A stretch of 61,366 nucleotides of DNA from contig JAIOPQ010000059.1 in assembly GCA_021413825.1 (NCBI GenBank), forward strand, positions 1 through 61,366. The letters are read 5' to 3'. Position numbers and translations under genes: made by a program. The notes beneath the pieces were generated by a model. It was not told the origin of the DNA, made no database searches, and saw only the letters and a list, made by a program, of their open reading frames with translations. This stretch comes from Spirochaetia bacterium (GTDB taxonomy: Bacteria > Spirochaetota > Leptospiria > Leptospirales > Leptonemataceae). Within the stretch, counting starts at the first letter, position 1; each line of letters begins with the position of its first letter. Of this stretch, positions 9,201-17,185 are shown one piece after another.

Positions 9201-9312
9201 GCCGCAGATGGACGCAGATACACACAGATGGGGCGGGGATGCAAGGCAAAGGTATTTGCGATCCTGATTTCCGGACTCCCCCAATCTGTGCCCATCCGTG
9301 TGCATCTGCGGC
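9201..9312. repeat. Intergenic palindrome-ended repeat, copy A
   Basis: A 112-bp element with perfect 10-bp terminal inverted repeats, GCCGCAGATG and CATCTGCGGC. Sub-terminal arms read GACGCAGATACACACAGATG on the left and CCCATCCGTGTGCATCTG on the right. The core (GGGATGCAAGGCAAAGG…TTTGCGATCC) is nearly identical to copy B, 155 bp downstream. No coding capacity. It resembles MITE/REP-like elements scattered in bacterial intergenic DNA. Confidence 0.85.
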
Positions 9313-9467
9313 TACCTCGTCGAACGGACGTCTTGCATTGAATAGGCGAGGTCAAGAAAACCGTCCTAATACGTGATTCGGTCCGCGAGCTGTACGATGC
9401 GGCAAGATCCTCAATAACAGCTGCATAAACTGAAAGCTATTCTGTTTGCTGACGGCGGAAAGAATCA

Positions 9468-9598
9468 GCCGCAGATGGACGCAGATACACGCAGATGGGG
9501 TGGGGATGCAAGGCAAAGGAATTTGCGATCCTGATTTCCGGACGCAGTTCCCCGCATCCGCTCCCCCCAATCTGCGCCCATCCGTGTGCATCTGCGGC
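9468..9598. repeat. Intergenic palindrome-ended repeat, copy B
   Basis: Second, 131-bp copy in the same orientation as copy A with the same 10-bp terminal inverted repeats. The left part and core match copy A with very few changes. The right part has roughly 20 extra bases (around CGCAGTTCCCCGCATCCGC). It ends about 57 bp before the lexA -35 box. Apart from copies A and B and the lexA promoter, I see nothing in the 9179-9707 gap. Confidence 0.85.
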
Positions 9599-9654
9599 TA
9601 AAAACACCCTCGTCGCCTCATCCAGGACCTGTACTCAGGGGGATTTTTACTTGC

Positions 9655-9685
9655 TTGACAAACGGTTGCCTGTCGTTTGTATAGC
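9655..9685 (+). promoter_or_regulatory. Probable lexA promoter
   Basis: A perfect -35 hexamer TTGACA (9655-9660) is followed after 19 bp by TATAGC (9680-9685) as a weak -10. The lexA ATG is at 9708. The spacer contains an inverted repeat, ACAAACG (9658-9664) and CGTTTGT (9674-9680). Confidence 0.6.
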
Positions 9686-9688
9686 AAA
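9676..9688. promoter_or_regulatory. Candidate LexA (SOS) box
   Basis: TTTGTATAGCAAA fits TTTG-N5-CAAA, the LexA-binding pattern described for Leptospira. It overlaps the -10 of the lexA promoter, a position where bound LexA would block transcription, so autoregulation is implied. Confidence 0.6.
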
Positions 9689-9707
9689 AAAAAGACAAGG
9701 TGTACGT

Positions 9708-10328
9708 ATGCGCGAACTAACAGAAAAACAAAATGCAATCCTGAGCTTTATCCAACACTATCTTGAAACACAGGGGTATCCCCCAACCATCCGTGAAATT
9801 GCCCGTAAGTTTGAAATTACGGCCAAGGGCGCCTATGATCACATGAAGGCCCTGGAAAAGAAGGGGTATATCAAAACAGAAAAGAATCGCAGCCGGGCCA
9901 TGGAAATTCTCAAAAACGCAGATGGAAACGTTCCGGTTCAAGCTTCAGACACTGCCAATGTCCCACTTCTTGGTCGTGTGGCAGCCGGTATGCCAATTCT
10001 AGCGCAGGAGAACATTGAAGAGTATCTCAGCTTCCCTAAATCCATGGTTCCTGATACCAGCGTATTTGCCCTGCGCGTCGCTGGCGAATCCATGAAGGAT
10101 GCGGGGATACTGGATGGAGATATTGCAGTGATCCAGAAATGTGAGACAGCAGACAATGGGGAGATCGTAGTAGCCCTTCTTGACGATGAGGCCACTTTAA
10201 AGTATTTCTTCAAGGACAAGAAAAAAGTGAAGCTTGTTCCGGCCAATGATGCATTTCGTCCTATAGTATCTGATCAGGTTACCATTGTAGGGAAGCTGGT
10301 TGGAATTTATAGAAGTTACGGTATCTAA
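9708..10328 (+). CDS. lexA: LexA repressor (SOS response)
   Basis: Represses DNA-damage genes and self-cleaves when RecA filaments form. The 206-residue protein starts RELTEKQNAILSFI and has a winged helix with PPTIREIARKFEI (recognition region KGAYDHMKALEKKGYI). The cleavage bond is Ala93-Gly94 in RVAAGMP. The catalytic serine is Ser128 (VAGESMKD) and the catalytic lysine is Lys165 (EATLKYF). The frame is open far upstream through repeat copy B, but ATG 9708 gives the standard N-terminus and lies just downstream of a clear promoter. A LexA-type box overlaps that promoter. All residues needed for self-cleavage are present. Confidence 0.96.
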   Translation: MRELTEKQNAILSFIQHYLETQGYPPTIREIARKFEITAKGAYDHMKALEKKGYIKTEKNRSRAMEILKNADGNVPVQASDTANVPLLGRVAAGMPILAQENIEEYLSFPKSMVPDTSVFALRVAGESMKDAGILDGDIAVIQKCETADNGEIVVALLDDEATLKYFFKDKKKVKLVPANDAFRPIVSDQVTIVGKLVGIYRSYGI

Positions 10329-10378
10329 GACTGGGTTCGTTTCTATATCATCAGCTGCTTAAGCCTTTTTTCTTCCGG

Positions 10379-11386
10379 ATGGATCCGGAGAATGCGCACG
10401 AACTCGTGGCAGCCGGCGCCAGGCTTTCGCAGATCCTTCCATTCGCAGATTCGCTTCTTCGCGGAACGTTTGAGTTTCAGAGCCCGCGCCTGGGTGTGCG
10501 CGTCTGCGGAATCGATTTCAAAAACCCGATCGGTATGGGAGCCGGGTTTGACAAAACCGGCGAACTTTATCCCTTTTTGTCCAGCATGGGGTTTGGCCAT
10601 GTCGAATGCGGAACGTTTACCCGCCACGGACAGCCAGGCAATCCTAAGCCCCGTTTGTTTCGATTTCCTGAACACCAGGCACTCATTAATAGAATGGGAT
10701 TTAATAATCCAGGCGCAGATCATGCGGCAGGATGTTTTGCAACTCAACGACACGGGGCTATTCGTGGTATCAATCTAGGTAAGAGCAAAATTACAGAACT
10801 GAATCATGCAACAGAAGATTACCTCTACTCGTTGCGCAGTCTGTCCAGGTATGCGGATTACATTGCAATTAACGTGAGTTCACCCAATACTCCGGGGCTG
10901 CGTCAGTTGCAAGAAAAGGATCGCCTTGCAGAATTGCTTTCGGCGGTTCGCGCAGAATGCAGGGTTCCCCTCTTTTTGAAACTTGCCCCTGATTTAACAG
11001 AACCGGCACTGGATGATGCTCTGGCTGCTGCTGACGGTAAATGCGACGGTTTCATCATTTGTAATACTACTATAGATAAAAGTTCGGTTGGCAGTGATCT
11101 AGAAGGAGGCCTTTCGGGAATGCCGCTTGCCGCACGCAGTTTAGAAATGCTCCGCCTCACTCGCAAGAAAATGGGAAAAAAAGTCGCACTCATTTCTGTA
11201 GGAGGAATCTTTTCTGCACAGGAGGCGTTGCTTCGCATACGGGCAGGCGCGTCGCTTATTCAGATTTATACTTCCTATATTTACGGAGGACCATTCTTGC
11301 CCGCTGAAATTCTCCGCGGCATAGATAGATTTTGCGTCCGCGAGAGTACTACCGTCCAGGAACTCATCGGCGTAGACGCATCTTAA
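10379..11386 (+). CDS. pyrD: Dihydroorotate dehydrogenase (quinone), class 2
   Basis: FMN enzyme that oxidises dihydroorotate to orotate in pyrimidine synthesis, passing electrons to quinone at the membrane. Motifs are NPIGMGAGFDKTGELYPFL, GHVECGTFTRHGQPGNPKPR, NRMGFNNPGAD, the catalytic-serine loop INVSSPNTPGLRQLQ (class 2 uses Ser), LFLKLAPDL, and the C-terminal FMN phosphate site VGGIFSAQEA…GASLIQIYTS. The 335-residue length and N-terminal helical segment fit class 2. ATG 10379 has no strong ribosome-binding site. The gene follows lexA with a 50-bp gap. Confidence 0.94.
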   Translation: MDPENAHELVAAGARLSQILPFADSLLRGTFEFQSPRLGVRVCGIDFKNPIGMGAGFDKTGELYPFLSSMGFGHVECGTFTRHGQPGNPKPRLFRFPEHQALINRMGFNNPGADHAAGCFATQRHGAIRGINLGKSKITELNHATEDYLYSLRSLSRYADYIAINVSSPNTPGLRQLQEKDRLAELLSAVRAECRVPLFLKLAPDLTEPALDDALAAADGKCDGFIICNTTIDKSSVGSDLEGGLSGMPLAARSLEMLRLTRKKMGKKVALISVGGIFSAQEALLRIRAGASLIQIYTSYIYGGPFLPAEILRGIDRFCVRESTTVQELIGVDAS

Positions 11387-11506
11387 AAAATTCGCCGCGA
11401 TTCTCATGCTGTTTTGCCGTTTGGCGATCTTGATGTGACAGGTGGGAATTTAAACCAGGCGTTAAAATCTCTTGCCTGATTGGATGGTTTGATCCATTTC
11501 AGTGGC

Positions 11507-11845
11507 ATGGACCAACAGAAACCCAGGCATAAGTTCATCCGGATGTACAAAGAGTTTGAGCCGGATGAAGTGAAAAAGCACCTCCTCATGATTGATGATC
11601 TATATGGGACCTGTGCTAATTGCGGTCAGCTTGGTCTAACGTTTGTTAAAGACAAAACCTGTCCTGGGTGCAAAACAACCTTTTCCTATTTGATGACAAA
11701 GCTCAAGAATCCGGGTGACGTTACCAAAATCCTGGCGCGGATCAAGAGCGAGGGGCTATCACTGGTTTTGCTGGAAAAAGACGATTATGATCGGGCGGCT
11801 GCCAGAGATGCACTGGGCGATCTTTTCTCAAAGAGCAGCCCGTAG
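11507..11845 (+). CDS. Small zinc-ribbon protein of unknown function
   Basis: A 112-residue protein with two CxxC pairs, CANC and CPGC, about 18 residues apart (residues about 35-58), which look like a zinc ribbon. The N-terminus is basic (QQKPRHKFIRMYKEFEPDEVKKHLL) and the C-terminal half is helical with DDYDRAAARDALGDLF. I do not recognise a named family. The start could be TTG 11480, but ATG 11507 is more conventional. Its 3' end overlaps the convergent minus-strand gene by 61 bases. Confidence 0.65.
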   Translation: MDQQKPRHKFIRMYKEFEPDEVKKHLLMIDDLYGTCANCGQLGLTFVKDKTCPGCKTTFSYLMTKLKNPGDVTKILARIKSEGLSLVLLEKDDYDRAAARDALGDLFSKSSP

Positions 11846-13200
11846 TTTCTCACCGCCGTAAACAACTCGGTCAAATCATAGAAGAAAAAGGGCAGGTCAC
11901 GCGCACCATAGAGGGAGCGATTGATCTCGGCGATTCTTGATTTTTCCTGTTCGCGTCCTAAATCATCTTCCAGGTTGCGCAGGCTTTCTCGTGCAATCGA
12001 ATTGAGTCGCAAGAATTCTCGATGAAGCGCTGCGCGCATCTCTGGCTTTTGGTTTCGCTCTCGAATCTTGTTCTCTTTCTCAGTTCTAATTGGATTTGAC
12101 TTTTCAAGGAAACGGGTTGGATCAAACTCAAGGGCACGCAAATCGCGAGCAATCGTCCGTGGTTCACGACCGTCAATTCTCAGGTCTGCCTTTGGTTTGA
12201 GGGAAAGTGTCGCAGAGGCCGCAGTAAATGGAGCGCCTGCAAAATCAAAGAATTCACGCAGTATTTCATCCGTGATGCGATCGTATCTTTCTCCGCCGAG
12301 GCCATGGATAAAAATGTCACAGAAGAAAAGGCGACAGAACAGAGTCAGAGTAACGGCGCGCGGGAGAATTTTTGCAGAACCATCAACGGATGTTTCGCCT
12401 TCACGAAACGGAGTACGATTTCCATCGATGACAACCCAGAACGGAAGTTCGTTTTGGTGCAAGTCCGGAAGCGGTTGGGCCGGGTTCTTAATGCCTTTAG
12501 CCAGACGATATTCCTGGAGCAATCGATTGTAAACTCCGCGGAAGCGTGGGCCATGTGCGCGGATGTAATCAAAAAAACACCTGAATGCCGGGGATTCAAA
12601 GAGTTGGCTTGAATAGATGGTTGTAACGTTAATTCCGTTGGCTTCTTCCCATTTCAGGCGTAACTGATCGGGAATATCCATGGGGCGTGTTGCAGAATCT
12701 ATGATCTCTTCCAGCCAGTCTAAGGATCTGTGTACCTGTGCTGCCATTTCAGGTGCAAGCACCCTGCGGGAGCCAGCGTACAGATTTTGAACAGCTTCGC
12801 GCATTTGTTTTCTTCCGGCATTGGGGAAAGATTCATTCTGAAGAATTCCCCCGTTTCCGTTCAATCGCACGGATTGCTTTCTGACTGAATCGCCTGCACG
12901 CTCTGGAAACTGAAAAACAATCTCTTCTTCGTCTGTATCGTGAACCATGTGGATTGCTGTTCCGCCGGTGCGCCGCGCTAGTTCGTGCGCCAGCAAATTC
13001 TTGACCACGATTCCAGGATGATGAAATACCGGTTGATGTCCCGTGAGGATAATTGGTCCATTTGTCTTTCCGATCTGGCGGCCCAGGACGGATCCCAGGT
13101 CAAATTCATCAGAGGGTTTCTCACAGATCACCGGGCCCTGAACTCGACCGGTCACAAGCTTTTCGGAAAGTGATTCTGCAGAATCGGAGAAATAGATCAT
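11785..13200 (-). CDS. Conserved protein, possible distant BshC-like (cysteine-adding) enzyme
   Basis: A 471-residue cytoplasmic protein without membrane segments. Near residue 50 it has ILTGHQPVFHHPGIVVKNLL followed by HMVHDTDEEE. The pattern resembles the TGQQ…G…K and downstream acidic motif of BshC, the enzyme that adds cysteine to GlcN-malate in bacillithiol synthesis. The rest (helical, with LPFWVVIDGNRTPF near residue 250) I cannot assign. Its ATG overlaps the stop of the preceding PIG-L deacetylase, which itself resembles BshB1, and that context drives the suggestion. No BshA is in the window. Gene call strong; function tentative. It could instead act on another amino-sugar. Confidence 0.6.
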   Translation of the reverse strand: MIYFSDSAESLSEKLVTGRVQGPVICEKPSDEFDLGSVLGRQIGKTNGPIILTGHQPVFHHPGIVVKNLLAHELARRTGGTAIHMVHDTDEEEIVFQFPERAGDSVRKQSVRLNGNGGILQNESFPNAGRKQMREAVQNLYAGSRRVLAPEMAAQVHRSLDWLEEIIDSATRPMDIPDQLRLKWEEANGINVTTIYSSQLFESPAFRCFFDYIRAHGPRFRGVYNRLLQEYRLAKGIKNPAQPLPDLHQNELPFWVVIDGNRTPFREGETSVDGSAKILPRAVTLTLFCRLFFCDIFIHGLGGERYDRITDEILREFFDFAGAPFTAASATLSLKPKADLRIDGREPRTIARDLRALEFDPTRFLEKSNPIRTEKENKIRERNQKPEMRAALHREFLRLNSIARESLRNLEDDLGREQEKSRIAEINRSLYGARDLPFFFYDLTELFTAVRNYGLLFEKRSPSASLAAARS

Positions 13201-13874
13201 TTATATCCCTCCGGCCAGTTTTGGAAGACTGGAACTTCTTCCTGGTAGAAAGGTTCTGCAGCAGCGCAGCCACCTTGAAAGCCCCAGTATTTATTTTCGA
13301 TGATTACATTTTCAATGAACGATTCTTTTCCCGACTTAATGAATTGTGATTCGTAACATCGAATAGCCTGTTCTTTCCTATCGATGGTGTGGCTTACATC
13401 GCTAAGGAAACTTGGATTCATTCTGAGTCTAACATGCACCGGAAAATAAAACACAACGCGCGAAGGAAACCACGGTTCCCCCGGTATGTCGGATTTTGAA
13501 AGTTTTGCGTAAAACCTGGCGGCAACTACGAGTTTGTTTGCTGCTACATGGTCCGGATGTGCGTCCAGCGCATAGGGAGCAAAAACATAATCTGGCCTGA
13601 ACGCTCGAATTTCAGTCGCAATCTTTTTGCGATTCTCAATAGTATCTTCAAGGAACCGATTGGGCATATCCAGGGTGATGCGCTCGGCGCCGAGCATGCT
13701 GGCTGATTTCTGCGACTCTACCTTGCGAATTTCTGGCGATCCAAACGGAGTAGGTTCACCGTTCGTTAGGTCAAGCAAGCGCACAGGGATTCCACGCATC
13801 GAAAGTGAGGCCACCGTGGCCCCCATTCCGATTTCGACATCGTCAGGATGCGCCCCGATGCAAAGTACTCGCAC
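13197..13874 (-). CDS. PIG-L/LmbE-family deacetylase, BshB1-like
   Basis: A 225-residue zinc-dependent N-acetylglucosaminide deacetylase. The N-terminal CIGAHPDDVEIGMGATV carries the metal-binding AHPDDxE motif. LDAHPDHVAAN near residue 108 gives the second histidine site. The C-terminal GGCAAAEPF matches the G-x-x-x-AE-x-F ending of the bacillithiol deacetylase subgroup. The start is GTG 13874. It is followed by the overlapping gene at 13200 and preceded by a TIGR02757 gene, all on the minus strand. Deacetylase chemistry is well supported. A bacillithiol-like thiol as the product is inference from the neighbour. Confidence 0.85.
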   Translation of the reverse strand: MRVLCIGAHPDDVEIGMGATVASLSMRGIPVRLLDLTNGEPTPFGSPEIRKVESQKSASMLGAERITLDMPNRFLEDTIENRKKIATEIRAFRPDYVFAPYALDAHPDHVAANKLVVAARFYAKLSKSDIPGEPWFPSRVVFYFPVHVRLRMNPSFLSDVSHTIDRKEQAIRCYESQFIKSGKESFIENVIIENKYWGFQGGCAAAEPFYQEEVPVFQNWPEGYK

Positions 13875-13916
13875 CCCGACAGCAAATCAATAAACTCCGG
13901 GTAGGACCACGACTTT

Positions 13917-14744
13917 TTACGCATGCCTGGAGTAGATCTGGCAGCACGTCCGAACTTCGCAGGACTCGCATGTGGGTAGATATCGAGATTTGCACAGGCC
14001 CAGTATCCCGGGACGTGTAAGCGGAAAATCCACCTGCAGGGGATCGGGCGGATTCAGGATGCGAAGCGACCTGGTGATGGTCTCAGCGTTAGCCCAGGTT
14101 GATCCGTCTTTGCTGCTCCAGCCCAGATTCTTTGCCATCCTGGCAACATGTAAATCCAGCGGCACGATTAAATCACGCGGGGAAAACGACCGGTAGAGAC
14201 CAAAGTCCGGAAACTCGCTTCGAACCATCCAGCGCAAATACATGCAGTACCGTTTTTGCGCCGACTTTGCCGTGGGGTCGCCAATTAGATGTGTCAAACC
14301 GCGGCTCAATGGTCTGCCAATAGAACTGGCCAGAGCAAGTTGAAAATGCGCAATGCGATCCCGTAACTGCATTCCCTGCTGTCCAAAATGCGACTCCAGG
14401 CCGCCGCCCGTTTTGATCAGCTTACCCAATCCGTTCAACAATGAACTGATATCTGTGGCTGTTTGAAATCTGTAATAGAGTTCTGTTTTGAGTCTGCCTT
14501 TAATCAGGCGATTGCGCGGGCCCGGCCCGAGTTCAGCCAGTAGAGCATGCAAGAAGCTACGAATGGAGGTAACATTGCCGTACGCAAACATTGCACTTAA
14601 GAACGCTGCAATTTCAACGTCGCCTGGGTCACTAAAGCCTGCAGGAATTTCGATTGGATCTGATTTTAGAAATTGCGCATCTGAATATGCGTCGCGAAGC
14701 TTTGCAAGGGCACTACGTTGTCTCTGTATGGTTTCTGCATTCAT
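13917..14744 (-). CDS. TIGR02757/DUF2400 family protein
   Basis: A 275-residue protein of a conserved, functionally uncharacterised family. Typical stretches are SDPIEIPAGF…DVEIAAFLSAMFAYGNVTSI at residues about 25-60, YLRWMVR near 175, and LDLHVARMAKNLGW. The C-terminus has a cysteine cluster, TCESCEVRTCCQIY, which could bind zinc or an iron-sulfur cluster. Its ATG overlaps the stop of the SpoIIE phosphatase upstream (ATGA). The protein looks soluble. Confidence 0.85.
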   Translation of the reverse strand: MNAETIQRQRSALAKLRDAYSDAQFLKSDPIEIPAGFSDPGDVEIAAFLSAMFAYGNVTSIRSFLHALLAELGPGPRNRLIKGRLKTELYYRFQTATDISSLLNGLGKLIKTGGGLESHFGQQGMQLRDRIAHFQLALASSIGRPLSRGLTHLIGDPTAKSAQKRYCMYLRWMVRSEFPDFGLYRSFSPRDLIVPLDLHVARMAKNLGWSSKDGSTWANAETITRSLRILNPPDPLQVDFPLTRPGILGLCKSRYLPTCESCEVRTCCQIYSRHA

Positions 14745-17185
14745 TTAGCTTCATCGATATTTAGAAACGACAACAAACCACGGGGCTTAGGGTTGTACTC
14801 AAAGGCAACAAACGTAGTATCGTCTTCTGGATGCGAGCTCTGTCTGAATTCAGCCAGATCCTTTTTGAGCAATGCTGCAATTTCCTTTGTGGTTAAACCC
14901 AGGTGCTGATACAGAAAGCCACGCAGGCGCGCTTCACCGTAGGGTTCAGCGCGCGGATTAAAGGTTTCTGTGACCCCGTCAGAGTACAAAAACAACCTGT
15001 CTCCCTTTTGCAGGTTAAACATTGCAGTGCGATATGGGTCGAGTAACAATCCCGGTAGGCGCTGCGTATCGCGCAGGGTTTCAATTCCGCCCGACGAAAA
15101 CCGGAATATCATTGGGCCCGGGTGAGCTGCGTTCAGGTATTCAACGCGGCCGCGCCCAAGATCCAGAATAAAGGCGAATAACGTTATAAACTCGTTTCCT
15201 CGGTAGCGCTCCATCAAGAATGAATTCAAAGTTCCCACAGTTTCAGCCAGGCCAATTCCTGAAAGCATATGGGATCTTACCATGGATCGAATTGCGCTCA
15301 CCAGATAGCCAGTTCCAAGGCCGTGACCGCTAACATCTCCAAGCAAAAATGCAATTCGATTTTGAGGTAGATGGATCAAATCCAGGTAGTCCCCCGTAAC
15401 AGATAGAACGGGTAGACTGAATGCGCCGAGCGAAATGTCCTTAACCTCGCTTAGCCTCCAATCATCTGCAACGTTTCGCTGGGTTTGTCCGGCCAGAGCA
15501 ATTTCACGCATCTGCCGGCGCTTCGCCACCTCTTCGAGAAGGATTCCAAAGTTAGTAACCAGCATTCGTGCAAGTCGCCCAGATTCCTGAATATAGCGAA
15601 TCTCTGAGAGCGAAAAATTAACGTTATCCGGCTTAAACCCAATCAACAGAGCCACAAGAGGCAGGCGCTTTTCAACAACCTTGTGCCCGAGCTTACGCAT
15701 CACAAATCGCTTGATGCGAATGGTCCAATCGTTCTCCTGGCCGGAAACTCCTACGGCCATTGTGCAATGCTGGTCGATCAAGTATCGATACAACAAGCCG
15801 CGGCTCCCGCCCGCAAATGTGAGATAGGATGCAACTGCCATCCGTTCCGGATGAATGTGGCTCCACACAGGGCTGTGATCGGCCAGTCGAACTAAAAGAT
15901 CACCCTTCAGCTTGAATCCTGCAAAACTACGATCAGAAATGAGCATGACTGCCTTTTCAATTTTCAGCGTGGTTTTGATTTCAGCCAGGAATGCCTCAGC
16001 CGCATGATCAATCCTTGTAGCTTCTGAAAAGATTCCAGCAATTCGTTTGAGAGACTCAGCCCGATCTCCGTCCAGCCTCCACATACTTTTCTCTATGAAC
16101 GTAGAGATTCGCCTGCGCGCTGGATCCAGGAAAAAAACAAGTGTAAGCAGGAATACAAGATGCACGATCCAGCGGTACTGTTCGTCCTGATCTGGAAGGA
16201 GAATGCTATGTGTGAGCAACACTGCTCCATAGATAGCTACAAAGAAAAGCGTGAGCATCCCGGCCATAATGGATCGCCCCAGCACAAACTGAAACGGCAC
16301 TACGTGAATTCTGTAGGTGCCGTATACCAGTGAAACAGGAAGCACGGCCGCCGTTATTCCGGAGACATAGAAGCTTTCGATTCCAGCTCCACGCCTGAGA
16401 TCGAGTGCCGCAACTGGCATGAGCAATCCGAGGACTGAACCGCTAAACAAGAACCAGCGTTTGGTTTTTTCAATCCTGTCATGCGAAGTTCTAAGCGCGT
16501 TTTCCAGTTGAAATCCAAGGACTGCGAGGACGGTTGCATAATATCCCAGGTGTTGCACGCGAAATAGATTGCTAAACGTTCGCAGATCTTCTGAGCCCAC
16601 AAATGCAACAAGGCAGAAGAACAGCGCAACGAGCGCCTGTGCAAGAATCAGAGTTCCACTTACTTCTTTTCCGGTTGTCCGGAGGCCAAGATTAAACAGA
16701 GCCGGGATAATTACAAAGCCACTGATTTGCCAGAGTAAATCGAGACCGTGGCCCGCTATGGCTGCAACGAATGCGAACAGAAACGTGCATGTCAAAAGGC
16801 AAAACGACGCAAGATAGAAATCATTTCCATACTGAATAAACCAGATGCCCGCAAGTAGATACAGGGCAGAAAGTACGATCACGGGTGAAAAATCCAGAAG
16901 CTGTTGCAGTCGATCCACTGGAACGGGTCGCATGAGTGCCGGTCCGCGGTCAGTTAGGACTGGAACGGGTTGATTTGTGACAAAAAAGGCGCTGGCACTT
17001 TGCGGAGCCCGACCCTCGATCTCAATCAATCGCCTGATTCTTGGCGCTGGCTCTGCGCTCTGAACGCTCACGATTACTCCATCCGGCATGTAATAGACAG
17101 GCAATCTGAATCCTGTTTCGTTTAGCTGAAAGGCGTATAACGTTATTAGGAGGACGAGGGAGAGTGCGTAGTGTATGCGAAACAT
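14741..17185 (-). CDS. Membrane-bound SpoIIE-type (PP2C) serine phosphatase
   Basis: An 814-residue sensor phosphatase. The N-terminus has a signal/anchor helix, then an extracytoplasmic stretch to about residue 95. About eight membrane helices follow (about 100-350), then a GAF-like region (about 380-530) and a C-terminal SpoIIE domain (about 570-800). Metal-binding acidic residues are present: TGDYLDLI, LGDVSGHGLGTGY, LYSDGVTETF and HPEDDTTFVAF, so it should be active. Such proteins dephosphorylate anti-sigma-factor antagonists in partner-switching. No antagonist or kinase is seen nearby. The gene directly follows a pseudo-SpoIIE protein and overlaps the TIGR02757 gene. Confidence 0.9.
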   Translation of the reverse strand: MFRIHYALSLVLLITLYAFQLNETGFRLPVYYMPDGVIVSVQSAEPAPRIRRLIEIEGRAPQSASAFFVTNQPVPVLTDRGPALMRPVPVDRLQQLLDFSPVIVLSALYLLAGIWFIQYGNDFYLASFCLLTCTFLFAFVAAIAGHGLDLLWQISGFVIIPALFNLGLRTTGKEVSGTLILAQALVALFFCLVAFVGSEDLRTFSNLFRVQHLGYYATVLAVLGFQLENALRTSHDRIEKTKRWFLFSGSVLGLLMPVAALDLRRGAGIESFYVSGITAAVLPVSLVYGTYRIHVVPFQFVLGRSIMAGMLTLFFVAIYGAVLLTHSILLPDQDEQYRWIVHLVFLLTLVFFLDPARRRISTFIEKSMWRLDGDRAESLKRIAGIFSEATRIDHAAEAFLAEIKTTLKIEKAVMLISDRSFAGFKLKGDLLVRLADHSPVWSHIHPERMAVASYLTFAGGSRGLLYRYLIDQHCTMAVGVSGQENDWTIRIKRFVMRKLGHKVVEKRLPLVALLIGFKPDNVNFSLSEIRYIQESGRLARMLVTNFGILLEEVAKRRQMREIALAGQTQRNVADDWRLSEVKDISLGAFSLPVLSVTGDYLDLIHLPQNRIAFLLGDVSGHGLGTGYLVSAIRSMVRSHMLSGIGLAETVGTLNSFLMERYRGNEFITLFAFILDLGRGRVEYLNAAHPGPMIFRFSSGGIETLRDTQRLPGLLLDPYRTAMFNLQKGDRLFLYSDGVTETFNPRAEPYGEARLRGFLYQHLGLTTKEIAALLKKDLAEFRQSSHPEDDTTFVAFEYNPKPRGLLSFLNIDEAK

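Noticed and set aside
9201..9598. Two repeat copies as a possible CRISPR array
   Set aside because: Only two copies, each over 110 bp with inverted ends, spacer of 155 bp and no cas genes.
9495..9707. Upstream extension of lexA
   Set aside because: Would translate repeat copy B and the promoter; the standard LexA N-terminus starts at ATG 9708.
12068..12532. 154-codon plus-strand open frame
   Set aside because: Antisense shadow of the BshC-like gene.
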